Positions 46,845-55,135 of a DNA stretch of 64,000 nt are shown here, piece by piece. The notes beneath the pieces were generated by a model. The model ran no database searches. It saw nothing but the letters and a program-made list of their open reading frames with translations, and had not been told where the DNA came from. How positions within the stretch are numbered: the stretch's first letter is position 1; every line of letters begins with the position of its first letter. Source of the DNA: Marivita sp. GX14005 (lineage in GTDB: Bacteria > Pseudomonadota > Alphaproteobacteria > Rhodobacterales > Rhodobacteraceae). The stretch covers positions 744,001-808,000 of the forward strand of contig NZ_JAMCCQ010000001.1 of assembly GCF_023370775.1 (NCBI RefSeq), in the 5' to 3' direction. Both the position numbers and the translations under genes were made by a program.

Positions 46845-47663
46845 ATGGGATTCCCCGGCACTTGGATGACCGAGAGCGAGAGCATGGTCTATCGCGTGGT
46901 GCCGAAATGCGCCTGCTCGACCATCGGCCAGATCATGTTTTACTCCGACCATGGCGCTTTTTTCGACGGCGATATCCACGATGCGCAAAACGGGCTGCAC
47001 AAATGGGCGCTCGATCACAGCAAGGACCCGATTACGAGCCGGATACAGGCGCAGGACACCTATGCCTTCACCTGTGTGCGCAACCCCTATACCCGCATCC
47101 TGAGCTCGTTCTTCGACAAGATCTGCGGTATCCAGCGCAACGGCAAACGCTATCGCGGCAATCTCGTGCCGCTGCTCATCCAGAAATACGGCATCGAGGT
47201 CGGCGGCCCTGACGGCAAGCAGGAATTTGACCAGATCAAGAGCTTCCGCCGCTTCCTGCTTTTCGCGCGCGATACCATCCGCTGGCGCCGCCCGATGGAG
47301 CCTGACATTCATTGGTCGGCCATGTCGGGCCATATCAGCACCTTCATCGTGAATGGCGGGCGCTACGATCACATCTTCTGGACCGAGAAATTCAATGACG
47401 GGATGGCCGAGGTTCTGAAAAAGGCGGAAACGAAACATCCGATCGATCTGGCAGAAATCCCGCGTTTCAACGAAAGCGAAGGGCATGGCCCGAAACGCGC
47501 CCACCCGGTCGAGGATTATTTCGACGATCTGTCGATGCATCTCGTCTACGAAATCTACAAACGTGATTTCGAGTTGTTCAAATACGATTTCGAAAACCCC
47601 GGCAACAAGATGCCCGTGGGAGAGATCGATCTTGCCGAGGTTCACGCCAAACTGGGAGACTAG
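46845..47663 (+). CDS. Sulfotransferase family 2-like protein (carbohydrate sulfotransferase type)
   Basis: 272 residues from ATG 46845, with GGAGG 9 bases upstream; a longer frame from TTG 46722 has no ribosome-binding site. The 5'-phosphosulfate loop is PKCACST at 20-26 and the 3'-phosphate motif is R79-N-P-Y-T-R84 with S87. Both PAPS-contact motifs are intact, in contrast to domain 2 of the tandem enzyme. The family includes heparan and chondroitin sulfotransferases. Divergence from a GT14-like enzyme suggests the acceptor is that enzyme's glycan. Confidence 0.88.
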   Translation: MGFPGTWMTESESMVYRVVPKCACSTIGQIMFYSDHGAFFDGDIHDAQNGLHKWALDHSKDPITSRIQAQDTYAFTCVRNPYTRILSSFFDKICGIQRNGKRYRGNLVPLLIQKYGIEVGGPDGKQEFDQIKSFRRFLLFARDTIRWRRPMEPDIHWSAMSGHISTFIVNGGRYDHIFWTEKFNDGMAEVLKKAETKHPIDLAEIPRFNESEGHGPKRAHPVEDYFDDLSMHLVYEIYKRDFELFKYDFENPGNKMPVGEIDLAEVHAKLGD

Positions 47664-47683
47664 CGCGGGTTCGGCCTGTCGCG

Positions 47684-47712
47684 CTTGGGGGCTTTGCCCC
47701 CAAACCCCCAAG
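47684..47712 (+). repeat. Extragenic element with two mutually exclusive hairpins
   Basis: TTGGGGGC/GCCCCCAA (47685-47692, 47696-47703) gives an 8-bp stem with a 3-base loop; CTTGGGGG/CCCCCAAG (47684-47691, 47705-47712) gives an alternative 8-bp stem. The sequence is followed by ATATTTA. Elements of this look are common between genes in Rhodobacterales, in my recollection. It lies 20 bases after the sulfotransferase stop and probably ends that transcript. Confidence 0.55.
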
Positions 47713-47747
47713 ATATTTATGAAACGAAGAAGGAAGGCGCGGCGCTT

Positions 47748-48347
47748 TTAATCCAGCAACTCGCCGGATGGAATGATCGGAAAGAACGTACCGCCCGACC
47801 AGACGCCGAACCATCCGTCGTGATGCGCGCCAATCTCGACCAAACGATAGAAGCTCTTGCGATCGATCAATGCCTCCAGATCGGCGCGGATCAGCACGTA
47901 AGGTGAAGGCTCGCCTGTGTCCGGATCGCGTTCGACACGGATCGGGTTGTCCGCGCAGGCGATCGCGGTGTCGCCGACATTGGTGGTGAATGTCAGAACC
48001 TGGCCTTCGCCCTGACCCGCGACTTCGAAATCGGTGGCGACGAAGGGCGCATCGTCTACGGTGATGCCGACTTTCTCAACCGGGGTGACAAGAAAATAAT
48101 CGTCCCCATCCTTGCGCAGCACCGACGCGAACAGCTTGACCAGCGCGGCGCGGCCGATGGGCGTGCCGAGATAGAACCACGTCCCGTCCCGCGCGATGCG
48201 CATGTCCAGATCGCCGCAGAACGGCGGATCCCACAAATGGACCGGCGGCAGCTTCTTGCCGCTTTCGGTCTGCGCTGCGCGGACGGACGCGGCGATGCTG
48301 TCGGCAGATGGATTTACACGATCTTGTGCGCTCATTGCTTTTGCCAT
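47748..48347 (-). CDS. DUF1285 protein
   Basis: 199 residues. The blocks LPPVHLWDPPFCGDLDMRIARD, GTWFYLGTPIGR and DDYFLVTPVEKVGITVDDAP are typical of DUF1285, a soluble beta-rich family of unknown function. It is divergent from the MoxR operon start (59 bases apart), a neighbourhood I recall for many alphaproteobacteria, so a functional link with the MoxR system is possible. A second in-frame ATG at 48335 would remove four residues. Confidence 0.88.
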   Translation of the reverse strand: MAKAMSAQDRVNPSADSIAASVRAAQTESGKKLPPVHLWDPPFCGDLDMRIARDGTWFYLGTPIGRAALVKLFASVLRKDGDDYFLVTPVEKVGITVDDAPFVATDFEVAGQGEGQVLTFTTNVGDTAIACADNPIRVERDPDTGEPSPYVLIRADLEALIDRKSFYRLVEIGAHHDGWFGVWSGGTFFPIIPSGELLD

Positions 48348-48406
48348 TTCTCCGCTGCACGTTACACTTTGCGCAATGCCCCCACAGGTTTCAAGGGAGA
48401 GACATC

Positions 48407-49414
48407 ATGGCCGCATCCGAAGACCTCGTCGCGGAAATCGAGGCGCTGGAAAGAAAGCTGGCCGAGGCGCGCCAAGCGATCACCCGCAGGTTCATCGGCC
48501 AGGAGCGCGTGGTCGAGCTTGTTCTGTCGGCGCTGCTGTGCGGCGGTCACGGGCTGCTGATCGGTCTGCCCGGCCTTGGCAAGACACGTTTGGTCGAAAC
48601 GGTGTCTACCGTCATGGGCCTCGATGGCAACCGCGTGCAGTTCACGCCCGATCTGATGCCGGCCGATATCCTCGGCTCCGAAGTGCTGGAGACCGGGGCC
48701 GATGGCAGCCGGGCGTTCAAGTTCATTCCCGGCCCGATTTTCTGTCAGCTTCTGATGGCCGACGAGATCAACCGCGCCAGCCCGCGCACGCAATCGGCGC
48801 TCTTGCAGGCGATGCAGGAAAAGGAGGTCACTGTCGCGGGCGAAACCCGGAGGCTAGACGCGCCGTTCCATGTGCTCGCCACGCAGAACCCCATCGAACA
48901 GGAGGGCACCTACCCGCTGCCCGAGGCGCAGCTTGACCGCTTCCTCGTTCAGATCGACGTCGCCTACCCGGATCGGCAGACCGAACGCGATATCCTGATC
49001 GCCACCACCGGCGCGGAGGAGGCCGAAGCCTATCAGGTTTTCACCGCCGAAGACCTGATCGGCGCGCAGCGCCTGCTTCGGCGGATGCCGGTCGGCGACG
49101 CGGTGGTCGAGATGATCCTCGATCTGGTCCGCGCCTTCCGCCCCGACGATCCGGGCGCCAGCCAGCGCGTGCGCGATCTTGTCGCCTGGGGCCCCGGCCC
49201 CCGCGCGGCGCAGGCGCTCATGCTGACGGTGCGCGCCCGCGCGCTGCTCGAAGGGCGGCTCGCCCCGGCGCCCGAAGACGTGCTGAACATGGCGCGTCCG
49301 GTTCTGACCCATCGCATGGCGCTCGGCTTCTCGGCCCGCGCGCGCGGCGAGGAGCTTGGCGCCCTGATCGACGAGATCGCCGCCGGCACGATCCTGCCCG
49401 AGGCTGCGGCGTGA
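48407..49414 (+). CDS. MoxR-family AAA+ ATPase
   Basis: 335 residues from ATG 48407 (AGGGAGA upstream). Walker A GLPGLGKT is at 53-60; ADEINRASPRTQSALLQAMQ contains Walker B and the following MoxR signature, and ATQNPIEQEGTYPLPEAQLD is the sensor region. MoxR ATPases remodel or activate partners that carry von Willebrand A domains. It heads a tightly overlapping operon (GTGA junction to the DUF58 gene), whose products are its likely partners. Confidence 0.95.
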   Translation: MAASEDLVAEIEALERKLAEARQAITRRFIGQERVVELVLSALLCGGHGLLIGLPGLGKTRLVETVSTVMGLDGNRVQFTPDLMPADILGSEVLETGADGSRAFKFIPGPIFCQLLMADEINRASPRTQSALLQAMQEKEVTVAGETRRLDAPFHVLATQNPIEQEGTYPLPEAQLDRFLVQIDVAYPDRQTERDILIATTGAEEAEAYQVFTAEDLIGAQRLLRRMPVGDAVVEMILDLVRAFRPDDPGASQRVRDLVAWGPGPRAAQALMLTVRARALLEGRLAPAPEDVLNMARPVLTHRMALGFSARARGEELGALIDEIAAGTILPEAAA

Positions 49415-50283
49415 CAGAACTTGCCGCCCTGCGCCAACAGTCCGAAGCGGAAGCCGCGCGGCTTCCGGCGCTGCTTGCGCGGGCGGAACATCTGGCGGGG
49501 ACCGTCCTTCTGGGCGAACATGGCCGCCGCCGCGCCGGGCTTGGCGATGATTTCTGGCAATATCGCCCGATGCAGCCGGGCGACACCCTGCGCGACGTCG
49601 ATTGGCGCCGCTCTGCGCGCAGCGATGCGCAATATGTACGCCAGCTGGAATGGCAGATCGCGCAAAGCATCATGCTCTGGGTCGACCGGGGCGCGTCGAT
49701 GCGGTTCTCCTCGAGCCGCGATCTGCCCACCAAGGCCATGCGTGCGCGCATCCTCGCGCTGGCCAGCGCCATCCTGCTCGTCCGGGGCGGCGAGCGGGTC
49801 GGACTGACCGGCTCCGATCTGCCGCCGCGGCGCGGGCGGGCGCAGATCGCCCGGCTTGCCGAAACCCTTTCCACCGACGAGGCGCAGGATTACGCCGCGC
49901 CCGACATGCGTGGCATGGTCGCGCAATCGCGGTCCATCTTCCTGTCGGATTTCCTCGGCGATCCCGCTCCGGTCGAACAGGCGTTGACCGATGCCGCGGA
50001 TCGCGGCGTGCGGGGCGTTCTGGTTCAGGTGCTCGACCCGTCCGAGGAGAGCTTTCCCTTCGACGGGCGCACCATCTTCGAAAGCATCGGCGGCGGGCTT
50101 CGGCACGAAACCCTGAAAGCCGGGGATCTGCGCATCCGCTACCTCGACCGGCTGACGAAACGTAAGGAGCGGCTGGAGCGGCTCGCCCGGCTGACCGGCT
50201 GGCAATATATGTGCCACCATACCGACAGCAGCGCACAATCTGCGCTTCTCTGGATTTATCGCGCAATGGACGGAGGCCGCTGA
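49411..50283 (+). CDS. DUF58 protein (MoxR partner, degenerate VWA-like)
   Basis: 290 residues beginning with GTG that overlaps the moxR stop. The DUF58 core is DFWQYRPMQPGDTLRDVDWR followed by ARSDAQYVRQLE. A VWA-like strand ends VDRGAS (D92-x-G94-x-S96), where a functional metal site would read DxSxS, so metal binding is probably weakened. No membrane helices are present, unlike many DUF58 proteins. It is coupled to the next gene by TGATG. Confidence 0.92.
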   Translation: MTELAALRQQSEAEAARLPALLARAEHLAGTVLLGEHGRRRAGLGDDFWQYRPMQPGDTLRDVDWRRSARSDAQYVRQLEWQIAQSIMLWVDRGASMRFSSSRDLPTKAMRARILALASAILLVRGGERVGLTGSDLPPRRGRAQIARLAETLSTDEAQDYAAPDMRGMVAQSRSIFLSDFLGDPAPVEQALTDAADRGVRGVLVQVLDPSEESFPFDGRTIFESIGGGLRHETLKAGDLRIRYLDRLTKRKERLERLARLTGWQYMCHHTDSSAQSALLWIYRAMDGGR

Positions 50284-53072
50284 TGGCGCTTTTCGGCCCG
50301 ATAGGTTTCGCGGCGCCGTGGCTGCTTCTGGCGCTTCTGGCGCTGCCGATCCTCTGGCTGATCCTGCGCGCCGTGCCGCCCGCGCCGGTCAAGCGGCTCT
50401 TTCCCGGCGTGGTCCTGCTTCTGGGCCTCAAGGACGATGAGCAGGTCAGCGACCGCACACCGTGGTGGCTCTTGCTGCTTCGGATGCTGGCCGTTGCCGC
50501 GCTCATCATCGGGCTGGCCGGCCCGATCCTGAACCCCGAACCGGAGGATACCGCGCGCAGCGACGCGCCGCTTCTGGTCTTGATGGACGGGTCCTGGGCC
50601 AGTGCCGCCAGCTGGCGCGCGCGGATGCAGGCGCTGGACGGTCTGCTGGCCGACGCGGCGCGCGAGGATCGGCGGGTTGCTCTGATGAAGCTGACCGCAC
50701 CGGAACCCGCGGTGTTCCAATCGGCGGAGGATCTGCGCGCCCGCCTTGCCGGCATATCCCCCGAGCCGTGGACGCCTGACACGGACATGACCGCCCAAGC
50801 CTCGGCACTGATGCCAGAAGGCAACTTCGACACCTATTGGCTGTCTGACGGGCTGGGCCGCGATAGCAGAAAGAGTTTGACCGACACGATTGCCCAACGC
50901 GGCACCCTGACCGTGTTCGAGACGAACCAGACGCTTCTTGGCCTGACGCCAGCGACGTTCGAGGATGGCAACATCGCGCTGACCGCGCTTCGCACCGAAC
51001 CCGGCGCGGAACGAGAGGTCACGATCCTCGCGCAGGGCCGCGATCCGGCGGGCAATCCCGCCATTCTGGCGCGCGCGAGCGCGACCTTCGCCGCCGATGC
51101 CACCAGCGCGGAGACCGCCCTTTCCCTGCCTGCCGAACTGCGCGCCCGGATCGAGCGGTTCGAGATCGAGGGCGAACGTAGCGCCGGGGCCACGACGCTC
51201 CCCGACGACAGCCTGCGCCGCCGCGAGGTCGCCCTGATCGCCGGTCGCGACGACCGCGAGGGGCTGCAACTTCTTTCGCCCGTGCACTATCTGCAAAAGG
51301 CGCTTGAGCCGAGCGCCGATCTGCTGTCGGGCACGTTGATGGACGTGATCCCGGCCAACCCCGATGTGATCGCGCTCGCCGATGTCGCAACGCTCGGCAT
51401 GGCCGAACAGGATGCGCTGACGGACTGGCTCGAAGGCGGCGGGCTACTGCTGCGCTTCGCCGGGCCGCGCCTTGCCGCAAGCGATGTCAGCCGCGAGGCC
51501 GAAGACCCGCTGATGCCCGTGCGTCTGCGCGCCGGCGGACGCAGCGTCGGGGGCGCGATGAGTTGGGGCGAGCCGAAATCGCTGGCCCCCTTCCCGGAGG
51601 ACAGCCCGTTTTTCGGACTGCCCGTTCCGCCGGATGTGACTGTCTCCGCGCAGGTGATGGCGCAGCCCGATCCGGCGCTGGCCGAACGGGTGATCGCGCA
51701 GCTCAGCGACGGCACACCGCTGGTGACGCGCAAAACGGTCGGACAGGGGCAAATCGTGCTTTTCCACGTCACGGCCAACGCCGAATGGTCCACGCTCCCC
51801 CTATCGGGGCTGTTCGTGCAGATGCTCGAACGACTGGCCGTCGCCGCGGGCGGAGCGGATCAGCCAAGCGCCGATGATCTGGCCGGGACGGTCTGGCAAC
51901 CGACGCTCGTTCTCGACGCCTTCGGCGCGGTGAGCGATGGCAGCAAGCTTCCCGGCGTGCCCGGCGAAACGCTTGCCAGCGCCGAGCTTGGCCCCGATCT
52001 GCGGCCCGGCATCTATCAATCGGACGACCGCGCAATGGCGCGAAACATCCTGCGCACGGGCGACACGCTCGCGCCCGCGACATGGCCCGCCGATATCACC
52101 GTCGAAGGCCTGACACGGCCCGAGGAAACACCGCTGGCCGGGTGGCTCCTGGCTGCGTCTTTACTCATGCTCGCCGCAGATATCGTCGCGTCGCTTCTGC
52201 TGTCCGGCCGCTTGTCCGGCGCGCGCGCCGGCACGGCGGCAACCCTCGCGCTGGCGCTTGTGATCGCACCGCCACCCGCGCAGGCGCAGGCGCAGGCGCA
52301 GGAGACACCGCAAAGCGATGCTTTCGCACTCGCCACCACCAGCGAAGTCACCTTCGGCCATGTCGTCACCGGCAATGCCGAGATAGACCGCGTCGCGCAG
52401 GCCGGTCTGCGTGGATTATCCGAAACGCTGTTCTTCCGCACTTCGGTCGAGCCGGCCGAGCCGGTTGCGGTCAACCTCGAAACCGATGAACTGGCGTTCT
52501 TCCCGTTCCTTTACTGGCCGATCACCCCCGATCAGCCGACCCCCTCCGACGAGGCCTATGCCAAGCTGAACACCTATCTGCGCTCCGGCGGGATGATCCT
52601 GTTCGACACGCGCGATGCCGATATCGCGGGCTTCGGCGCATCGAGCCCCAACGGCCGCAAGCTGCAAGAGCTTGCCGCTCCGCTCGACATTCCGCCGCTG
52701 GAACCGATCCCCGAGGATCATGTCCTTACCCGCACCTTCTACCTGCTGCAGGATTTTCCGGGCCGCTACGCGGGACGCGACGTCTGGGTCGAAGCCGCGC
52801 CGCCGGATGCAGAGCAGGTCGAGGGGATGCCCTTCCGCAACCTCAACGACAACGTGACGCCGGTGGTGATCGGCGGCAACGATTGGGCCGCCGCCTGGGC
52901 GATGGACGAGCGTGGAAACCCGCTCTATCCGGTCGGGCGCGGCTATCCGGGTGAACGCCAGCGCGAAATCGCATATCGGTTCGGCGTGAACCTCGTGATG
53001 CATGTGCTGACCGGCAATTACAAATCCGATCAGGTCCACGTGCCTGCGCTTCTGGACAGATTGGGCAACTGA
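50283..53072 (+). CDS. Large membrane protein with BatA-like N-terminus and DUF4159 C-terminus
   Basis: 929 residues. Two membrane helices at about 12-30 and 60-82 start a BatA-type N-terminal region; a VWA-like segment follows with D102-G-S104-W-A106, one Ser short of a complete DxSxS motif, and LSDGLG further on. A glutamine-amidotransferase-like fold (about 300-560) and another helix near 625-645 come next. The C-terminal 210 residues, after a signal-like segment (LALVIAPPPAQAQAQ), are DUF4159 (YLRSGGMILFDTRDAD). The order suggests an inner-membrane scaffold with a periplasmic C-terminus acting with MoxR. Confidence 0.88.
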   Translation: MALFGPIGFAAPWLLLALLALPILWLILRAVPPAPVKRLFPGVVLLLGLKDDEQVSDRTPWWLLLLRMLAVAALIIGLAGPILNPEPEDTARSDAPLLVLMDGSWASAASWRARMQALDGLLADAAREDRRVALMKLTAPEPAVFQSAEDLRARLAGISPEPWTPDTDMTAQASALMPEGNFDTYWLSDGLGRDSRKSLTDTIAQRGTLTVFETNQTLLGLTPATFEDGNIALTALRTEPGAEREVTILAQGRDPAGNPAILARASATFAADATSAETALSLPAELRARIERFEIEGERSAGATTLPDDSLRRREVALIAGRDDREGLQLLSPVHYLQKALEPSADLLSGTLMDVIPANPDVIALADVATLGMAEQDALTDWLEGGGLLLRFAGPRLAASDVSREAEDPLMPVRLRAGGRSVGGAMSWGEPKSLAPFPEDSPFFGLPVPPDVTVSAQVMAQPDPALAERVIAQLSDGTPLVTRKTVGQGQIVLFHVTANAEWSTLPLSGLFVQMLERLAVAAGGADQPSADDLAGTVWQPTLVLDAFGAVSDGSKLPGVPGETLASAELGPDLRPGIYQSDDRAMARNILRTGDTLAPATWPADITVEGLTRPEETPLAGWLLAASLLMLAADIVASLLLSGRLSGARAGTAATLALALVIAPPPAQAQAQAQETPQSDAFALATTSEVTFGHVVTGNAEIDRVAQAGLRGLSETLFFRTSVEPAEPVAVNLETDELAFFPFLYWPITPDQPTPSDEAYAKLNTYLRSGGMILFDTRDADIAGFGASSPNGRKLQELAAPLDIPPLEPIPEDHVLTRTFYLLQDFPGRYAGRDVWVEAAPPDAEQVEGMPFRNLNDNVTPVVIGGNDWAAAWAMDERGNPLYPVGRGYPGERQREIAYRFGVNLVMHVLTGNYKSDQVHVPALLDRLGN

Positions 53073-55114
53073 TGGCTGGCAGCATCGTCTTCGACCCGCT
53101 TTTGCCCTGGCCCGTGATTATCGCGCTGGCCGCCTTGTCCGCGCTGGGTGTCGCACTGGCGCTTTGGCGCGGATTGCAGGGCTGGGCCTTGCGCGCGCTC
53201 GCCGCGCTGGTGGTGCTGGCGGCTCTGGCGCAACCCTCCTACCAGATCGAGGATCGCGCGCCGCTCTCCGATATCGTGCTGATCGTCGAAGACAAGAGCG
53301 CCAGCCAATCGCTCGGAGAACGCCTGAGCGTGACGCAAAACGCCGCAGACACGCTTGCCGCCGATATCGCCGCGCGTCCCAATACCGAGGTCCGCCGGAT
53401 CGAGGTCGGCGATGGCGAGGCCGATACCGGCACGCTGCTCATGTCGGCCCTGTCCGATGCCTTGGCCGAGGAGCCGCGCGGGCGCATCGCGGGGATGTTC
53501 CTGCTGTCGGATGGCCGTCTGCACGATCTCGAACGCACGCCCGATCTGCCCGCCCCGCTGCACCTTCTGCTGACCGGCAAGGAAACCGACTGGGACCGCC
53601 GCCTGATCGTAAAAAACGCCCCGGCCTTCGCCATCCTGGGAGAGCCTGTCACCCTCACCTTGCGCGTGGAAGACGAAGGCGCCGCCCCCGGCGCGACGCA
53701 GACCGTCATCGACATTTCCGTCGACGGCGCCGAACCGCAGCGCTTCGACATGCCCATCGGACAGGATATCGACCTCCCCATCACCCTGCCGCATGGCGGG
53801 CTGAACGTGATCCAGTTCACCGTGCCCGAAGCCGAGGCCGAACTGACCGACCGCAACAACACCGCGCTTGTGCAGATCAACGGCGTGCGCGACCGGTTGC
53901 GCGTTCTGCTTGTCAGTGGCGAGCCGCACGCCGGCGGGCGCACATGGCGCAACCTGCTGAAATCCGACAGCTCTGTCGATCTGGTGCATTTCACCATCCT
54001 GCGTCCGCCCGAGAAACAGGACGGCGTGCCGGTTACCGAGCTGTCGCTAATCGCCTTCCCCACGCGCGAGCTTTTCCTGGAAAAGATCGAGGATTTCGAT
54101 CTCATTATCTTCGACCGCTACAAGCGCCGCGGCATCCTGCCGGCGATCTATCTCGACAACGTGCGCAATTATGTCGAACAGGGCGGCGCGGTGCTGGTGG
54201 CTGCAGGGCCGGATTTCGCCAGCGCCGACAGCATCTATCGCTCTCCCCTGTCCGAAGTGCTGCCCGCCGAACCCACCGCCCGCGTGATCGACAACGGCTA
54301 CCGCCCCGCGATCACCGATCTGGGCGAACGCCATCCCGTCACGTCCGGCCTTCAGGGCAGCGACGATTGGGGGCGCTGGCTCCGGCAGGTCGAAGTCGAT
54401 CCGAAGGAGGGCGATGTCGTCATGTCCGGCATCGACGACAAACCGCTGCTCATTCTGAACCGCGTCGGGGAAGGGCGCGTCGCGCTTCTGGCCTCCGATC
54501 AGGCCTGGCTCTGGTCGCGCGGATACGAGGGCGGCGGTCCGCAGCTCGATCTGCTGCGCCGGCTGGCTCACTGGATGATGAAGGAGCCCGAGCTCGAAGA
54601 AGAGGCTCTATGGGCCGAGCCCACCGGTCAGACCATGCGCATCATCCGCCGCACGCTTGAGGAAACCGTAGGCCCGGTGACGATCACGCGCCCGGACGGC
54701 ACGGAAGAGGAGATCACGCTGAACGAGGTCTCCCCCGGCCGGTTCGAGGCGCTTTACACCGGACCCGAAATCGGCCTCTACCGCCTTGCCGAAGGCGATC
54801 AAACCGCCGTGGTCGGCCTGGGCCCCGCCGCGCCGCGCGAGTTCGAACAGACCATCGCCAGTGGCACCGCACTGGAGCCGGCCATTGACAGCACTCGCGG
54901 CGGTGTGCGGCGGCTCGAAAACGGGGTGCCGTCGATCCGCAGCGTCGGGATGGGCCGCCCCGCCGCCGGTCGCGGCTGGCTCGGGATCACCCCGCGTGAA
55001 GCTTTCGAAACGATGGATGTGACACAGACGCCGCTGCTGCCGGGTTGGCTTGTGCTGCTGATAACGGCGGTTCTGATCCTTGGCGCATGGCTGCGCGAAG
55101 GGCGGCGCACATAG
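53072..55114 (+). CDS. Membrane protein with cryptic VWA domain and amidotransferase-like region (MoxR cluster)
   Basis: 680 residues. Helices at about 13-31 and 38-53, and one near the C-terminus (LVLLITAVLILGAWL), frame a large periplasmic part. D74-K-S76-A-S78 is a complete DxSxS metal-site motif and FLLSDGRLHD supplies the second VWA motif, so this is the one protein of the operon with an apparently intact site. The central part resembles class-I glutamine amidotransferase-like folds without a clear catalytic Cys. It overlaps the previous gene (TGATG) and is the last gene of the operon. Confidence 0.85.
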   Translation: MAGSIVFDPLLPWPVIIALAALSALGVALALWRGLQGWALRALAALVVLAALAQPSYQIEDRAPLSDIVLIVEDKSASQSLGERLSVTQNAADTLAADIAARPNTEVRRIEVGDGEADTGTLLMSALSDALAEEPRGRIAGMFLLSDGRLHDLERTPDLPAPLHLLLTGKETDWDRRLIVKNAPAFAILGEPVTLTLRVEDEGAAPGATQTVIDISVDGAEPQRFDMPIGQDIDLPITLPHGGLNVIQFTVPEAEAELTDRNNTALVQINGVRDRLRVLLVSGEPHAGGRTWRNLLKSDSSVDLVHFTILRPPEKQDGVPVTELSLIAFPTRELFLEKIEDFDLIIFDRYKRRGILPAIYLDNVRNYVEQGGAVLVAAGPDFASADSIYRSPLSEVLPAEPTARVIDNGYRPAITDLGERHPVTSGLQGSDDWGRWLRQVEVDPKEGDVVMSGIDDKPLLILNRVGEGRVALLASDQAWLWSRGYEGGGPQLDLLRRLAHWMMKEPELEEEALWAEPTGQTMRIIRRTLEETVGPVTITRPDGTEEEITLNEVSPGRFEALYTGPEIGLYRLAEGDQTAVVGLGPAAPREFEQTIASGTALEPAIDSTRGGVRRLENGVPSIRSVGMGRPAAGRGWLGITPREAFETMDVTQTPLLPGWLVLLITAVLILGAWLREGRRT

Positions 55115-55135
55115 CGCCGCCCCCTTGTCCGTCTG

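Noticed and set aside
53164-54660. 498-residue Arg-rich open frame on the plus strand
   Set aside because: Alternative frame inside the MoxR-cluster membrane protein.
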